From the NCBI GenBank assembly GCA_043802925.1, contig JAZDKP010000092.1, positions 1 to 36,269 of the forward strand: DNA of 36,269 nt, written 5' to 3'. Source of the stretch: JAZDKP01 sp043802925. GTDB lineage: Bacteria; Fibrobacterota; OXYB2-FULL-49-7; JAEUSG01. Shown in pieces: positions 1 through 9,042 of the stretch; within the stretch, counting starts at the first letter, position 1; the number at the start of each line of letters is the position of its first letter. A program made the translations under genes and the position numbers. The notes below the pieces were generated by a model. The model searched no databases. It saw only the letters and a program-made list of their open reading frames with translations, and was not told the origin of the DNA.

Positions 1-64
1 CGCGGCGCCGGAAAACCAGGAGCAGGGCCGCAAGCAGGGCGGCGATGATGAGGCGGAGGAACAT
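1..64 (-). CDS. 5' end of an exported or membrane protein (runs off the window)
   Basis: On the minus strand an ATG at 64 opens a frame that stays open to the window edge. It reads about 21 residues, beginning MFLRLIIAALLAALLLVF and then an arginine cluster. This is a single hydrophobic N-terminal segment, either a membrane anchor or an uncleaved signal. An AAGG sequence lies about six bases before the ATG and can serve as a ribosome binding site. The gene would be divergent from the glycosyltransferase starting at 173. Too little is visible to name a family. Confidence 0.45.
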   Translation of the reverse strand, partial: MFLRLIIAALLAALLLVFRRR

Positions 65-172
65 TGACACCTTATTTTGCTAAAAGCAATCGCTCAAATG
101 TCCAAGTCGTTGACCGATAACGATAATATAGATTGTTGCAACGCACCCCTGAAAATTCTATCTTGTTAGGGT

Positions 173-1123
173 ATGGACACCCCTGCCCTGTCGATTATCG
201 TACCCGTGTACAACGAGGCGGCCTGCCTGCGCGAACTGCATTCGCAGATCACCCGCGCCCTGGCCAACGCCAACATCGCATACGAAATCATCGCGGTGGA
301 TGACGGATCCACAGACGAGACGCTCCCCCTCCTGCGCCAGCTCGCCCAGAACGACGCCCGCTTCCGGTTTATCTCCCTCAAACGCAACTTTGGCCAAACC
401 GCGGCGCTCGCGGCCGGGTTTGACAACGCCCTCGGCGAATACTTCGTCACCCTCGACGGCGACCTGCAAAACGACCCCGCGGACATCCCGGCCCTCTACA
501 AAGCGTGCCGCCGGGGCGGTTACGACATTGTGGCCGGCTGGCGCAAAAAACGGCGCGACCCGTTCTTCACCAAAGTGCTGCCCTCCATCCTTGCCAATTA
601 TTTGATCCGAAAAATCACAGGCGTGCTCGTGCACGACACCGGTTGCTCACTCAAAATAATCCGGCGCAGCGCCATCGCGGACCTTCACCTTTACGGCGAA
701 ATGCACCGCTTTATCCCGGCGCTCCTGCACTGGACCGGTTCCAAAATCGGCGAAATCGAAGTGAACCACCGCCCGCGCACGCAGGGAAAAAGCAAGTACG
801 GCCTCGAAAAGCTCCCGCGCGTGCTGCTGGACATTCTTAATATCAAATTCCTCATCAGCTATTCCACGCGGCCCATCCAGATTTTCGGAAAAATGGGTCT
901 GTACGCGCTCCTGGCCTCGGTTCTTTCCGGCCTCATCCTCATTGCCATGAAACTGCACGGGGGGGTGGACATGACCGGCAACCCCTTCCTGCTGCTCACC
1001 GTTTTTCTCGGGTTCGTCGGGATCCAGTTCATCACCCTCGGTCTGCTGGGTGAAATCAACATCCGCACTTACCACGAAGCGACGCGGTGCAAAATCTACC
1101 GCATCTCCGAAAGCTCGCAATAG
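173..1123 (+). CDS. Family 2 glycosyltransferase, polyprenol-phosphate type (DPM1/GtrB/ArnC-like)
   Basis: This 316-residue protein is a GT-A fold glycosyltransferase that would transfer a sugar from a nucleotide donor to a polyprenol phosphate at the inner membrane face. The N-terminus has the family start (SIIVPVYNE), the donor-binding VDDGSTD at 42-48 and the metal-binding LDGDLQNDP around 94-102. A QGKSKYG motif at about 204-210 is typical of this subfamily. Two C-terminal membrane helices lie at about 241-260 and 271-296. Length and order of parts match the family. It opens a dense plus-strand cluster of glycan genes and probably supplies a lipid-linked sugar to later steps. The exact sugar cannot be read from the sequence. 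Confidence 0.9.
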   Translation: MDTPALSIIVPVYNEAACLRELHSQITRALANANIAYEIIAVDDGSTDETLPLLRQLAQNDARFRFISLKRNFGQTAALAAGFDNALGEYFVTLDGDLQNDPADIPALYKACRRGGYDIVAGWRKKRRDPFFTKVLPSILANYLIRKITGVLVHDTGCSLKIIRRSAIADLHLYGEMHRFIPALLHWTGSKIGEIEVNHRPRTQGKSKYGLEKLPRVLLDILNIKFLISYSTRPIQIFGKMGLYALLASVLSGLILIAMKLHGGVDMTGNPFLLLTVFLGFVGIQFITLGLLGEINIRTYHEATRCKIYRISESSQ

Positions 1124-1147
1124 GCTTCTGAACGCCTCAGCCACCGC

Positions 1148-2374
1148 ATGCAATCCCAGGCCCCCTCCAGCGCTGGTTCGTCAATCGCCCCGTCCCCCCC
1201 GGGTTCGATGCGCATCCTCATGATTGCTCCGACCCCGTTCTTTTCGGATCGAGGATGCCATGTGCACATCTACGAGGAAATCCACGCCCTGCAGTTGCTG
1301 GGCCACACTCTGCGTCTCTGTACCTACGGCCTGGGCCGCGATGTTCCCGGCATCCCCACAGTCCGGACTTTCCGGCTCCCCTTCCACCGAAAAACAGCGG
1401 CAGGCCCCTCACCGGCCAAACTCCTGCTGCTCCCCCTGCTTACATTCACGGTTCTGCGTCAGCTTTTCACCTTTCGGCCCCACATTATACATGCACATCT
1501 TCACGAAGGCGCACTCATCGGCCTTCTGTGTCGGCTGCTGCGGCCATCCGTTCCCGTTGTGTTCGACTGGCAGGGTTCGCTTCCCGAAGAACTTGTCCAA
1601 CACCATCTCCTGCGGCGCAACAGCCCGGCATGGCGTGCTTTTCTCGGACTGGAGCGAAGGCTGCTGCGTAACGTTCCGGTGATTGCCGGCAGCCGAGAAA
1701 TGGCGAACGCTGTCGTCAGACTGGGCGGACGGCCCGACCGGGTTCTCTATGCCCAGGAGGGTGTCAATCTCGAACTTTTTTCACCCCGTCCCTTGGACCG
1801 GGCGCTTGCCGGCAGCCTCGGTCTGAATCCGGTTCATCGTTGTCTGGTTTATTCCGGCCTGCTGGAAGAATATCAAGGAGTCCATCTTATGCTGGAGGCC
1901 TTTGCGCGCATTGCCTCCGTTCTGCCGGACCTCCGGTTCCTTGTCATCGGGTTTCCCAACATCGAACGGTATCGGGAACAGGCGAACCGGCTCGGAATTG
2001 GAGATCGAACCATGTTTCCCGGGCGGGTCGACTATTGGGAGCTCCCGCGGTATCTCAGTCTGGCCGCTATTGCCATTGCGCCAAAGATTGCGAACACTGA
2101 AAATGACGGAAAACTGCTGAATTATATGTCCATGGGCCTGCCCGTTGCAACATGGGATCGCCCGCTTTCCCGCGAAATACTGGGAACCGCCGGAATTTTC
2201 GCCCGTTATCAGGACCCGTCCGACCTCGCCGGACGGCTGCAACAGACGATGGAGAATCCCGCGGAATGCGGCCGGCTCGGAGCGGCTGCGCGGGAACGGG
2301 CGGAAAAGCTTTTTTCGTGGCATCGCACGGCATTGACGATAACCGGATTTTATCAGACGTTGAGGCCGTCATGA
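1148..2374 (+). CDS. Family 4 (GT-B fold) glycosyltransferase
   Basis: The protein is a GT-B glycosyltransferase. Its N-terminal acceptor domain begins with the typical MRILMIAPTPFFSDRG and a histidine-rich segment (HIIHAHLHEG). The C-terminal donor domain carries LVYSGLLEEYQG, then ENDGKLLNYMSMGLP, the region of the EX7E-like donor site. The second glutamate of the classical motif is an asparagine here, as I recall for other members with a KLLNYM signature. The start is uncertain: ATG 1148 gives 408 residues, while ATG 1208 (20 codons in) matches where the family usually starts. Neither has a good ribosome binding site. The stop overlaps the next gene start as ATGA, which indicates translational coupling. 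Confidence 0.85.
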   Translation: MQSQAPSSAGSSIAPSPPGSMRILMIAPTPFFSDRGCHVHIYEEIHALQLLGHTLRLCTYGLGRDVPGIPTVRTFRLPFHRKTAAGPSPAKLLLLPLLTFTVLRQLFTFRPHIIHAHLHEGALIGLLCRLLRPSVPVVFDWQGSLPEELVQHHLLRRNSPAWRAFLGLERRLLRNVPVIAGSREMANAVVRLGGRPDRVLYAQEGVNLELFSPRPLDRALAGSLGLNPVHRCLVYSGLLEEYQGVHLMLEAFARIASVLPDLRFLVIGFPNIERYREQANRLGIGDRTMFPGRVDYWELPRYLSLAAIAIAPKIANTENDGKLLNYMSMGLPVATWDRPLSREILGTAGIFARYQDPSDLAGRLQQTMENPAECGRLGAAARERAEKLFSWHRTALTITGFYQTLRPS

Positions 2375-3315
2375 GCCCATTAAAAAGCCGTCTTTGCCCC
2401 TTTTGCCAACAGCCGGCCGGACGGTTATTCAACCCGTCCACTCCGGCTCCTGCAGGTCAGGAGGAAGCAGGGACCGTCTGGCTCTGCCGACCCTGCGGCA
2501 TCGCGGCAACGCACCCGTGGATGAGCCCGGAACAGTTGTCGGAGTTCTATACCGATACGTATGACTGCTTCACGGAAAAAGACGGGCTGACGGCCCGCCT
2601 CCAGCAATTCGTCCATGAACGTGATCTTCGCAGGGTTCTGCGCCACTGCCGTAAACCCGCGCCCTCCCTTTTTGAAATCGGTGCGGGCAGCGGCGCTTTT
2701 CTTGCGTGCGCTCAGCAGCAGGGACTGGCGGTGGATGGTGCCGAACCCTCCGAACCCGGCCGCCGCTGCGCTGAAAAACGGCTTGGAATCTCTCTGTCAA
2801 GCCAACCGGCCGAGTCCGTCACATTCCGCAAACGCTATGACATCCTCGTGCTTCGCCATGCGCTCGAACACACGTTGATGCCCAAAGAGTGCCTGATGAA
2901 TATTCTGGAGCACGGATTGGACCCGGAAGGCATCCTGTATCTGAAGCTTCCCCGTCTCGACTCATGGGAAGCCGAAAGATTCGGCAGGCATTGGAGCGGA
3001 CTGGATGTTCCCCGGCATCGTTTTCATTTTACCGATGCAGGCATCCGGAAACTTCTTGCCGACACCGGTTACCGCAATATCACGATCCGATCCGATATCG
3101 TGCCCACGGACCTTCTCCGCAGTATCTCCAGTCTTGCACTGGAAAAGAGCGGTCACAGAAAACAAACGCTCGCCCGGATGACGGGTGCGTTACCGCTGCC
3201 TGTGCGCTATCTGCTGGCACAGACAACGGCCCTGATGATGGCCCCTTTTCACAGCGGCCGCATGACCGTCCTGGCGGTCCGGCCGTGCGAGGAAAACAAA
3301 ACACATGAAGCGTGA
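2371..3315 (+). CDS. Class I SAM-dependent methyltransferase with N-terminal zinc ribbon
   Basis: This is a 314-residue class I methyltransferase. Residues 9-42 carry a CPFC...CRPC zinc ribbon. SAM motif I is LFEIGAGSG at about 100-108, and an acidic region follows (DGAEPS). Later blocks, including LRHALEHT and a W-x-G-L-D-V-P-R-H segment around 208-216, resemble methyltransferases of surface sugar clusters (Methyltransf_23 type). The start is ATG 2371 in the ATGA overlap with the upstream glycosyltransferase; the frame is open further upstream only inside that gene. It ends 11 bases into the radical SAM gene. The likely job is methylation of a sugar or lipid-linked glycan. The acceptor is unknown. 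Confidence 0.85.
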   Translation: MSPLKSRLCPFCQQPAGRLFNPSTPAPAGQEEAGTVWLCRPCGIAATHPWMSPEQLSEFYTDTYDCFTEKDGLTARLQQFVHERDLRRVLRHCRKPAPSLFEIGAGSGAFLACAQQQGLAVDGAEPSEPGRRCAEKRLGISLSSQPAESVTFRKRYDILVLRHALEHTLMPKECLMNILEHGLDPEGILYLKLPRLDSWEAERFGRHWSGLDVPRHRFHFTDAGIRKLLADTGYRNITIRSDIVPTDLLRSISSLALEKSGHRKQTLARMTGALPLPVRYLLAQTTALMMAPFHSGRMTVLAVRPCEENKTHEA

Positions 3316-4816
3316 CCTTCTGCTGCTCTACCAGCCCGCATCGTCCGAAGAGGGGCACCGCAGCCGCATTCCGTACGGCCTGCTGTACCTTGAACGCGCG
3401 ATCCGCGGCCTGGGCCTCGAGGTGGTGCTGGTGGACGGCCAACTCCGGCCCGATGTCATGGCCCTGCTCCGGGACGGCGCGGACCGGCTGCTGCTGGCCG
3501 GCGTCAGCGCCATGACTGGATTTCAGATTACGGGCGGCATCGCCTTTTCGCTCGCTATCAAGTCCGTCTCGGACGCGCCGGTGATCTGGGGCGGCTGGCA
3601 CCCGAGCATCCTGCCCGAACAGACCCTCCGGGAACCGTTTGTGGATTTTGTCGTGACGGGCCAGGGCGAACGCCCGCTCCGTGAACTGATCCTGCGACTG
3701 CAGAACAACAGCCGCGACTTTCGCATCGCGGGTCTCGGCAGCAAGACACAGGGCCGCATCACACTCCAACCCCCCGCGGCCTTTGAAGATCTGAACCATC
3801 TGCCGGACCTCAATCTCGACCTGATTGATCCGAACGCCTATGTCTTCAATACCGCCTATGCAAAGCGGTGCCTCGGCTACTTCAGCAGCCACGGCTGTCC
3901 GTTCCATTGCGGCTTCTGCTGCGTGGCGGATATTTACGGGCAGCGGTGGTATCCCCGGCCGCCCGACGCCATCCTGCGCGATCTCGGCATCCTGAAGGAA
4001 CGCGCGGGGATCGACAGTGTCACGTTTGACGATGATAATTTCTTCGTCAACAAATCCTTTACCCGCGCATTCCTCGAACAACTGCGTTCCTCCGGCCTGA
4101 ACCTGTTGTGGGACACCAGCGCCCACGCCGGAACCTTCCGGCGCCAATACGCGGACGAGGATGTTGAAAGGCTCTACCGTTCCGGCTGCCGCCAAATCTA
4201 TATCGGCGCCGAGTCCGGCGATCCGGACGTCCTTTCCGCCATCGAAAAACACGCGTCCGTGGAGGATGCCGACGCGTTTGTTCGGTTGCTGAAACGCCAC
4301 GGGATCATCCCTTTCCTTTCCACCATGGTCGGTTTCCCGGAAGCGCCCAAACAGGATCTCCGGCTCACCCTGGAAATGATCCGAAAAGCCGTGGTTCACG
4401 ATTCCCGTCTCCGGGCCCGCATCTTCTTTTACACGCCATATCCCGGAACCCGGCTTTATGCAAATGCCCTGGCTCACGGATTCCACCCCCCGGAAACACT
4501 CGCGGCATGGGCCCACCATACGCTGCGCAGGTTCCGTGCCCCCTGGATCCGCCGTGAACACCGGTGGGCCCTTGAAATTTTCGCCAACTTTTACATGCCC
4601 CTCGGCCATCCGGGCTATTTTCGGATGGTGCCCCGGGCCTGGCGACCGGCCGCGCTATTGTTGAATATCTTTTTCTATCCCGTGGCCCGTCTTCGCTTTC
4701 ACCTCGGGTGGTTTCGTTTTCCAGTCGAAGCGCGGATGTTCCTATTCTTCCTCCGTCTGCTCAACCGTCTTTTCCGAACCCGCCTGTCACTCGGGTTTGA
4801 AAGTTATCTGGATTAA
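3305..4816 (+). CDS. Radical SAM protein with N-terminal B12-binding-like domain
   Basis: This 503-residue protein has the two-domain layout of BchE/HpnJ-like radical SAM enzymes. Residues 1-135 resemble a cobalamin-binding Rossmann domain (PYGLLYLERAI, a GGWHPS turn at 96-101, GQGERPL at about 119-125). The radical SAM core has the 4Fe-4S cluster motif C198-x3-C202-x2-C205 in GCPFHCGFC, and the glycine-rich YIGAESGD at about 299-306. A further helical tail of about 120 residues follows. It overlaps the methyltransferase gene by 11 bases, so the two are probably translated together. Family members methylate or rearrange unreactive carbons. Here it may modify a lipid carrier or a deoxysugar, but the substrate is an inference. 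Confidence 0.9.
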   Translation: MKRDLLLLYQPASSEEGHRSRIPYGLLYLERAIRGLGLEVVLVDGQLRPDVMALLRDGADRLLLAGVSAMTGFQITGGIAFSLAIKSVSDAPVIWGGWHPSILPEQTLREPFVDFVVTGQGERPLRELILRLQNNSRDFRIAGLGSKTQGRITLQPPAAFEDLNHLPDLNLDLIDPNAYVFNTAYAKRCLGYFSSHGCPFHCGFCCVADIYGQRWYPRPPDAILRDLGILKERAGIDSVTFDDDNFFVNKSFTRAFLEQLRSSGLNLLWDTSAHAGTFRRQYADEDVERLYRSGCRQIYIGAESGDPDVLSAIEKHASVEDADAFVRLLKRHGIIPFLSTMVGFPEAPKQDLRLTLEMIRKAVVHDSRLRARIFFYTPYPGTRLYANALAHGFHPPETLAAWAHHTLRRFRAPWIRREHRWALEIFANFYMPLGHPGYFRMVPRAWRPAALLLNIFFYPVARLRFHLGWFRFPVEARMFLFFLRLLNRLFRTRLSLGFESYLD

Positions 4817-4817
4817 C

Positions 4818-5786
4818 ATGGCAAAAATATTTCCACAGAATCCCCGAACCCTTCTAAAACTGTTATTCAGCGGCCTGCTGATCACCGCGCTCCTGGCCAC
4901 CAGCCGGATGGAAGGCATCGGCGTTGCCCTGCGTCGGGTTCCCGCGCTGTCGCTCCTGACCGTACTGATAATCCAAGCCGCGGCCCTTGCAGTCAACGCG
5001 CTCAAATGGCGCCTGCTGCTTCCCGACCGTTCGTTCGATTCCCTTTTTCGTCTCGGCCTCATCGGAAAATTCTATTCGCTCCTGCTACCGGGACAGATGA
5101 CCGGTGAACTGGCCAAGGCCTATATTGCAGGACAGGGACGGGACGACCGGCCAAACATCGTGGTCTCCGTGGCCTTGGACAAGGCGACCGGGCTTACGGC
5201 ACTGATGGCGCTGGGCTGGGCCGGACTTTTTCTCGCCCGGCCGGCCGGAATACCCACCGGACTGCTCCACCTTTTCTTCGGCCTTTCAGCAGCGGGACTG
5301 GCCGCGTTTACAATGGTCCGAACGAAATGGCTTAACCAACAACTCGTCCAACGGCTTGAACCACGGGCTCACCGGCCCGGTCTTACGGGCCGGATTTACG
5401 GGCCCCTGCTGAAAGCCATTCTGGCATGGCGCAGCTATGTCGCACAGCCCATGGTGCTGGCAAAGAACTTTCTGCTCGGACTTGTCTTTCAGCTGCTCAG
5501 TATCCTTATTTACACGCTGATTGCCCGTGCCATGGGCATGCATGATGTCTATTTTACGGACTGGTGCTGGGTTCTGGGCGTCGTCTCCGTTGCCGCCATG
5601 GTACCGTTCACCCTTTCCGGCATCGGCGCGCGGGAAGGCTCCCTAGTGGTCACCCTGGGCTGGCTGGGCATTCCCCGGGAAGTGGCGTTCGCGCTGGCAC
5701 TCATAATACTGGGGCTGCAGACCGCGGCCGCGCTGGCCGGTTTGGTTCTCGAATGGCGCCGGATAAAGAAAACGGTGCGGTATTGA
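4818..5786 (+). CDS. UPF0104 / LPG_synthase_TM family integral membrane protein
   Basis: A 322-residue polytopic membrane protein resembling the transmembrane half of lysylphosphatidylglycerol synthase (AglD/UPF0104). Supporting segments are LLPDRSF, GKFYSLLLPGQMTGELAKAY near residues 70-95, VVSVALDKATGL, and a late PFTLSGIGAREGSLV. About seven or eight hydrophobic segments are visible. The ATG at 4818 lies two bases after the upstream stop. A TTG at 4797 in the same frame would add seven residues and overlap that gene, and is less likely. In glycan clusters such proteins are thought to help move or modify lipid-linked products, but no reaction is proven. The position between radical SAM and DUF2079 genes supports a role in the same surface pathway. 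Confidence 0.85.
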   Translation: MAKIFPQNPRTLLKLLFSGLLITALLATSRMEGIGVALRRVPALSLLTVLIIQAAALAVNALKWRLLLPDRSFDSLFRLGLIGKFYSLLLPGQMTGELAKAYIAGQGRDDRPNIVVSVALDKATGLTALMALGWAGLFLARPAGIPTGLLHLFFGLSAAGLAAFTMVRTKWLNQQLVQRLEPRAHRPGLTGRIYGPLLKAILAWRSYVAQPMVLAKNFLLGLVFQLLSILIYTLIARAMGMHDVYFTDWCWVLGVVSVAAMVPFTLSGIGAREGSLVVTLGWLGIPREVAFALALIILGLQTAAALAGLVLEWRRIKKTVRY

Positions 5787-5810
5787 CATACCGATTTTAA
5801 GTCCAATTAT

Positions 5811-7652
5811 ATGTATCAAATGCCGGAACAACTCTCTCACCGCCGAATCGCAGCGCTGCTCGCGCTGACCGGGTTCGCTGTTTTCTTCACGCTTTCCTTC
5901 AAACGCTATCTGGCCTTCAATGCGGATCTGGATCTCGGCAACATCACGCAGGCGTTCTGGAATACCCTGCACGGCCGGTTCATGCAGATGACCTGGCCCG
6001 GAACGGACGCCCTGGGCTGCCGCTGGATCGGCCATACCGAGCTCTTTTTTGTCCTGCTCGTTCCGTTCTTCGCCCTGTTTCCCCACCCGGTCACGCTTCT
6101 CGTTCTGCAGAGCGCAGCGCTGGCCGGAGCAGGGTTTGCGCTCTTTCTGCTGGCCCGGGAACGGCTGAAGAACGGCCCGCAGGCCCTGCTGGTCTCAACG
6201 GCCTATTTTGTCTTTCCCTTCCTGCCCTCCGTGGCGCTCAGCGATTTTCATGCGGATCCGTTCATGCTGCCGCCCCTTTTTCTCGCCCTTTACTATTACC
6301 GGAAGGGAGCCCCACGGCGTTTCTGGGTCTTCATGCTTCTGACACTTTCGTGCAAGGAGTATACGGTCCTGCCGGTTTTCCTGATTGGAACACTGATCGC
6401 CCTCCACGACCGGCGCAACGGGATTTTGCTGATGCTGACGGCATTGTTTTGGTATGTGCTGATCGTGCCGACCCTTGCCCGTATTCTCGGCTCATCTGTT
6501 TTTGCCATACAGACGGAATCACATGCGCTTTTTATTCCCGCCTCCGCCAAAGCGCATGAAATGACTGCGGTGATTCAAAAAGCGGCGGCCGCATTGCTGC
6601 GCTCCGGCAACATAATGAGCCTTGCTCAAATTGGCCTTCTGTTCGGACTGACACTGCGCTATTATCCACAGGGCTTCATTCTGATACTCCCCGCACTGGG
6701 GGGGCTGCTTTTTCTGAATCAGGCCGGGCTCTTTACCACACATCGTCATGCGCTGCTCATCCCGTTGCTTTTCATCACGCTGGTTGAAGGACTGGCGCGA
6801 ATGCCCGTCCGTTTCCGAACCTCCTACGCAATCTTCGGCGTGACGCTGCCTTCACTACTGATGCTGCTTCTGCTGCCGACCTCGGTCATCGGCCGCAATC
6901 TGCGTGAAATGTTCCTCCATCCCGAATACCGCAACCCGTTCCACTACCGCTATACCCCGCACGACCGGCTCTGCGATTCCCTGCTTGTGCAGATTCCGGC
7001 CGATGCTCCCCTGTCGACGGATAATAATCTTCGCACCAAGCTTGCATGCCGTGAATGGGTCTTCATGCATCCGGCGCCCCGCGATCTTTCACGCGCGGAC
7101 TGGTATGCTTTTGATTTCTTTGAGACATTGGACTACGTGCCGAACACGCTCCGGCGTAATCGGTTTGCGGCGCTGATGCGGGACGGACGTTTTGCACTGG
7201 CATCGCATGTGGACGGCATCGTGCTATTCCGGAAAATGGACGTGCCGGAACCGGTCCGCCCGTTCAGCCTTGCAATGACGGAGGCGAAACCTGACAGCGT
7301 ACCGGCCGAAACTGCGCTACAGCCGCTCTCGTGCCGTATCCGGCCCGACAGACACGGGTTTGTAATGGAGACGGAGTTCCGCCGTGGAAAAGGGGCGATA
7401 CAGGGGGACGCGCTGATTTCGTTCTTTACCGGAAACGGAGGCGACACGCTTCGCGTGCTGCACCTGCCGTCGTACACGGCCTGCCGTCTGGACACACTGG
7501 AGCCCGGAGTTTACCGTGAATGTTTTTATTTTGAGATACCGGCCGGGGCTACGCTTACCGGCCGCTCGCACCGGATGGCGCTGTACCGGAAGGACGCCTA
7601 CCTGCCCTTTTTCGCACGGCCGGAATATTGCCTCACGAAATGGACCCTGTAA
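5811..7652 (+). CDS. DUF2079 family membrane protein
   Basis: A 613-residue protein with an N-terminal membrane half of about ten hydrophobic segments and a soluble C-terminal part of roughly 230 residues. The first 60 residues contain the family-like block FNADLDLGNITQAFWNTLHG, where DLG-x2-x-Q-x-FWN follows the first helix; GT-C glycosyltransferases often carry acidic catalytic residues in the loop after helix 1. A second conserved stretch is SDFHADPFMLPPLF at about 144-157. The C-terminal part (after residue 370) is exported or cytoplasmic and unrecognised. This is the last gene of the plus-strand cluster and converges on the lipoprotein gene with only seven bases between the stops. A GT-C-like transferase role is an inference. 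Confidence 0.85.
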   Translation: MYQMPEQLSHRRIAALLALTGFAVFFTLSFKRYLAFNADLDLGNITQAFWNTLHGRFMQMTWPGTDALGCRWIGHTELFFVLLVPFFALFPHPVTLLVLQSAALAGAGFALFLLARERLKNGPQALLVSTAYFVFPFLPSVALSDFHADPFMLPPLFLALYYYRKGAPRRFWVFMLLTLSCKEYTVLPVFLIGTLIALHDRRNGILLMLTALFWYVLIVPTLARILGSSVFAIQTESHALFIPASAKAHEMTAVIQKAAAALLRSGNIMSLAQIGLLFGLTLRYYPQGFILILPALGGLLFLNQAGLFTTHRHALLIPLLFITLVEGLARMPVRFRTSYAIFGVTLPSLLMLLLLPTSVIGRNLREMFLHPEYRNPFHYRYTPHDRLCDSLLVQIPADAPLSTDNNLRTKLACREWVFMHPAPRDLSRADWYAFDFFETLDYVPNTLRRNRFAALMRDGRFALASHVDGIVLFRKMDVPEPVRPFSLAMTEAKPDSVPAETALQPLSCRIRPDRHGFVMETEFRRGKGAIQGDALISFFTGNGGDTLRVLHLPSYTACRLDTLEPGVYRECFYFEIPAGATLTGRSHRMALYRKDAYLPFFARPEYCLTKWTL

Positions 7653-7659
7653 ACCCTCG

Positions 7660-9042
7660 TTACTCCAGCGGCAGTCCCTCAAGATACGAGGCGCCGTACG
7701 CGTCAAGCGTGAGCGCGTACTGAAACCCCTGCGCCATGTCGCGCAGGACTCCCCGCCCTTTTCCGGTATACACATCCATATACAGGCTTCCGGAAAAAGA
7801 ATCGGAGGTTGCGCCCCGTTCACGCCAGCTGAACGTTGAGAGAATCGTGCAGCGGTGATAAGCAACGGAGCCGGTGACGATGCCTGCCGCATCCGTGGAG
7901 TCGGTCCATTCAAACCGGCCACCCGTGCGGGCATACCACTGCGTGTCGGACGCGTGGCCCGCGGAATAACGGACGACCGTGAGCCCGCCCACCGGCGTTC
8001 CCGGCGTGACCGTGAAAAGCGTGTCGCCGGCCGCGTTGGTCATGACCACCGCGTGGATGGAATCGTTGGCCACACGGCGGCCCTCGGCCCGCCAACCGTT
8101 GGACAACAGCGAGTCGAAAGAAACACTGTCAGACGATTGCCTTCCATTCAGGAAGTTTGCGTTGTTCAGGAAGAATGCATGGACGCTATCCCCCCGGCTC
8201 ATCCGGTAGGTATCGCCGGACCGGCTGTAAATACGCGCCATGGAATCAATGTGCATTCCCTTCTGGCTGAACCAATACGCTTCGCGGGAACGTGTGATAG
8301 AAGGCGAAAGAGCACCGCTGAACTGCGGCAGCAACAGCGCGGCATCGTAAGCCAACAGATAATAGTCTTTGAGCAGATAGCCGGAATCCGGGTAGGCCTC
8401 CTGCACCAGCGGCGTGTCCGGCAGAAAGGTCTTGAGTTCATAGTCTGCAGAGTCGCATGTAACATTGCCGGGGTATAGACGGACGGAAAAGATGAAGGTC
8501 CGCAATGCGGTAGCATTGTAGTTGTTCGACGGATTGAAATCACCACGGTAGCTCACCATTGCGCCGTTAGCGCCCTGGTTTAGAAAGTCCCCGTAAACCT
8601 CGGGATAACGGTTGTCCACGATGTATTCCGACGTGTCGATCCCGTCGCGCACCTGGAGAATCTGATAGATCATGGTGGAGGAATCAAATCCCCAGTACGT
8701 GGGATACCGGGTGCCATAGGCCGAGGTGTCGGGAAAATATGTGGAATCGTTGAACGTCCGCCCATGCGTATTCCATTCGTTGATGAAATCATTGAGCCGT
8801 ACGCTGTCGATGAAGACCCGGGAATAATGGAACCGGAAATCCGCGGAATCACGGACCGTTTCTTCGGCATGAAAGAAACCTCCGAGAAGCGCGGCCGCTC
8901 CCTGCAGGCCCGCCCGGGCCGCGGGCAGGGCGCGCAAGTCGATTTGAGGATCATCGGATGGCTTGACTGGGCGGTCATCCGTGCAGGCGGTAAAAAGGCC
9001 CGCGCAGATCAGGGCGCAGGCCGTGAACGCGGAAAATCTCAT
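7660..9042 (-). CDS. Lipoprotein of unknown function
   Basis: The 460-residue product begins with a short signal peptide and a lipobox (LFTAC, with the cysteine at about residue 20), followed by acidic TDDRPVKPSDD, so it should be lipidated and exported. The rest is rich in Asp, Ser and Tyr and in predicted beta strands, with no motif I recognise. Its ATG overlaps the stop of the upstream parvulin gene (four bases), so it is the last gene of the seven-gene minus-strand operon. Being coupled to two exported foldases suggests it could be a client or partner of them. That is inference only. No homologous family is claimed. Confidence 0.75.
   Translation of the reverse strand: MRFSAFTACALICAGLFTACTDDRPVKPSDDPQIDLRALPAARAGLQGAAALLGGFFHAEETVRDSADFRFHYSRVFIDSVRLNDFINEWNTHGRTFNDSTYFPDTSAYGTRYPTYWGFDSSTMIYQILQVRDGIDTSEYIVDNRYPEVYGDFLNQGANGAMVSYRGDFNPSNNYNATALRTFIFSVRLYPGNVTCDSADYELKTFLPDTPLVQEAYPDSGYLLKDYYLLAYDAALLLPQFSGALSPSITRSREAYWFSQKGMHIDSMARIYSRSGDTYRMSRGDSVHAFFLNNANFLNGRQSSDSVSFDSLLSNGWRAEGRRVANDSIHAVVMTNAAGDTLFTVTPGTPVGGLTVVRYSAGHASDTQWYARTGGRFEWTDSTDAAGIVTGSVAYHRCTILSTFSWRERGATSDSFSGSLYMDVYTGKGRGVLRDMAQGFQYALTLDAYGASYLEGLPLE

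Noticed and set aside
3080..4609. A long open frame of 509 codons on the minus strand
   Set aside because: It lies antisense to the radical SAM gene, which has clear cluster motifs. It has a low-complexity composition typical of reverse frames in GC-rich genes and no recognisable motif.
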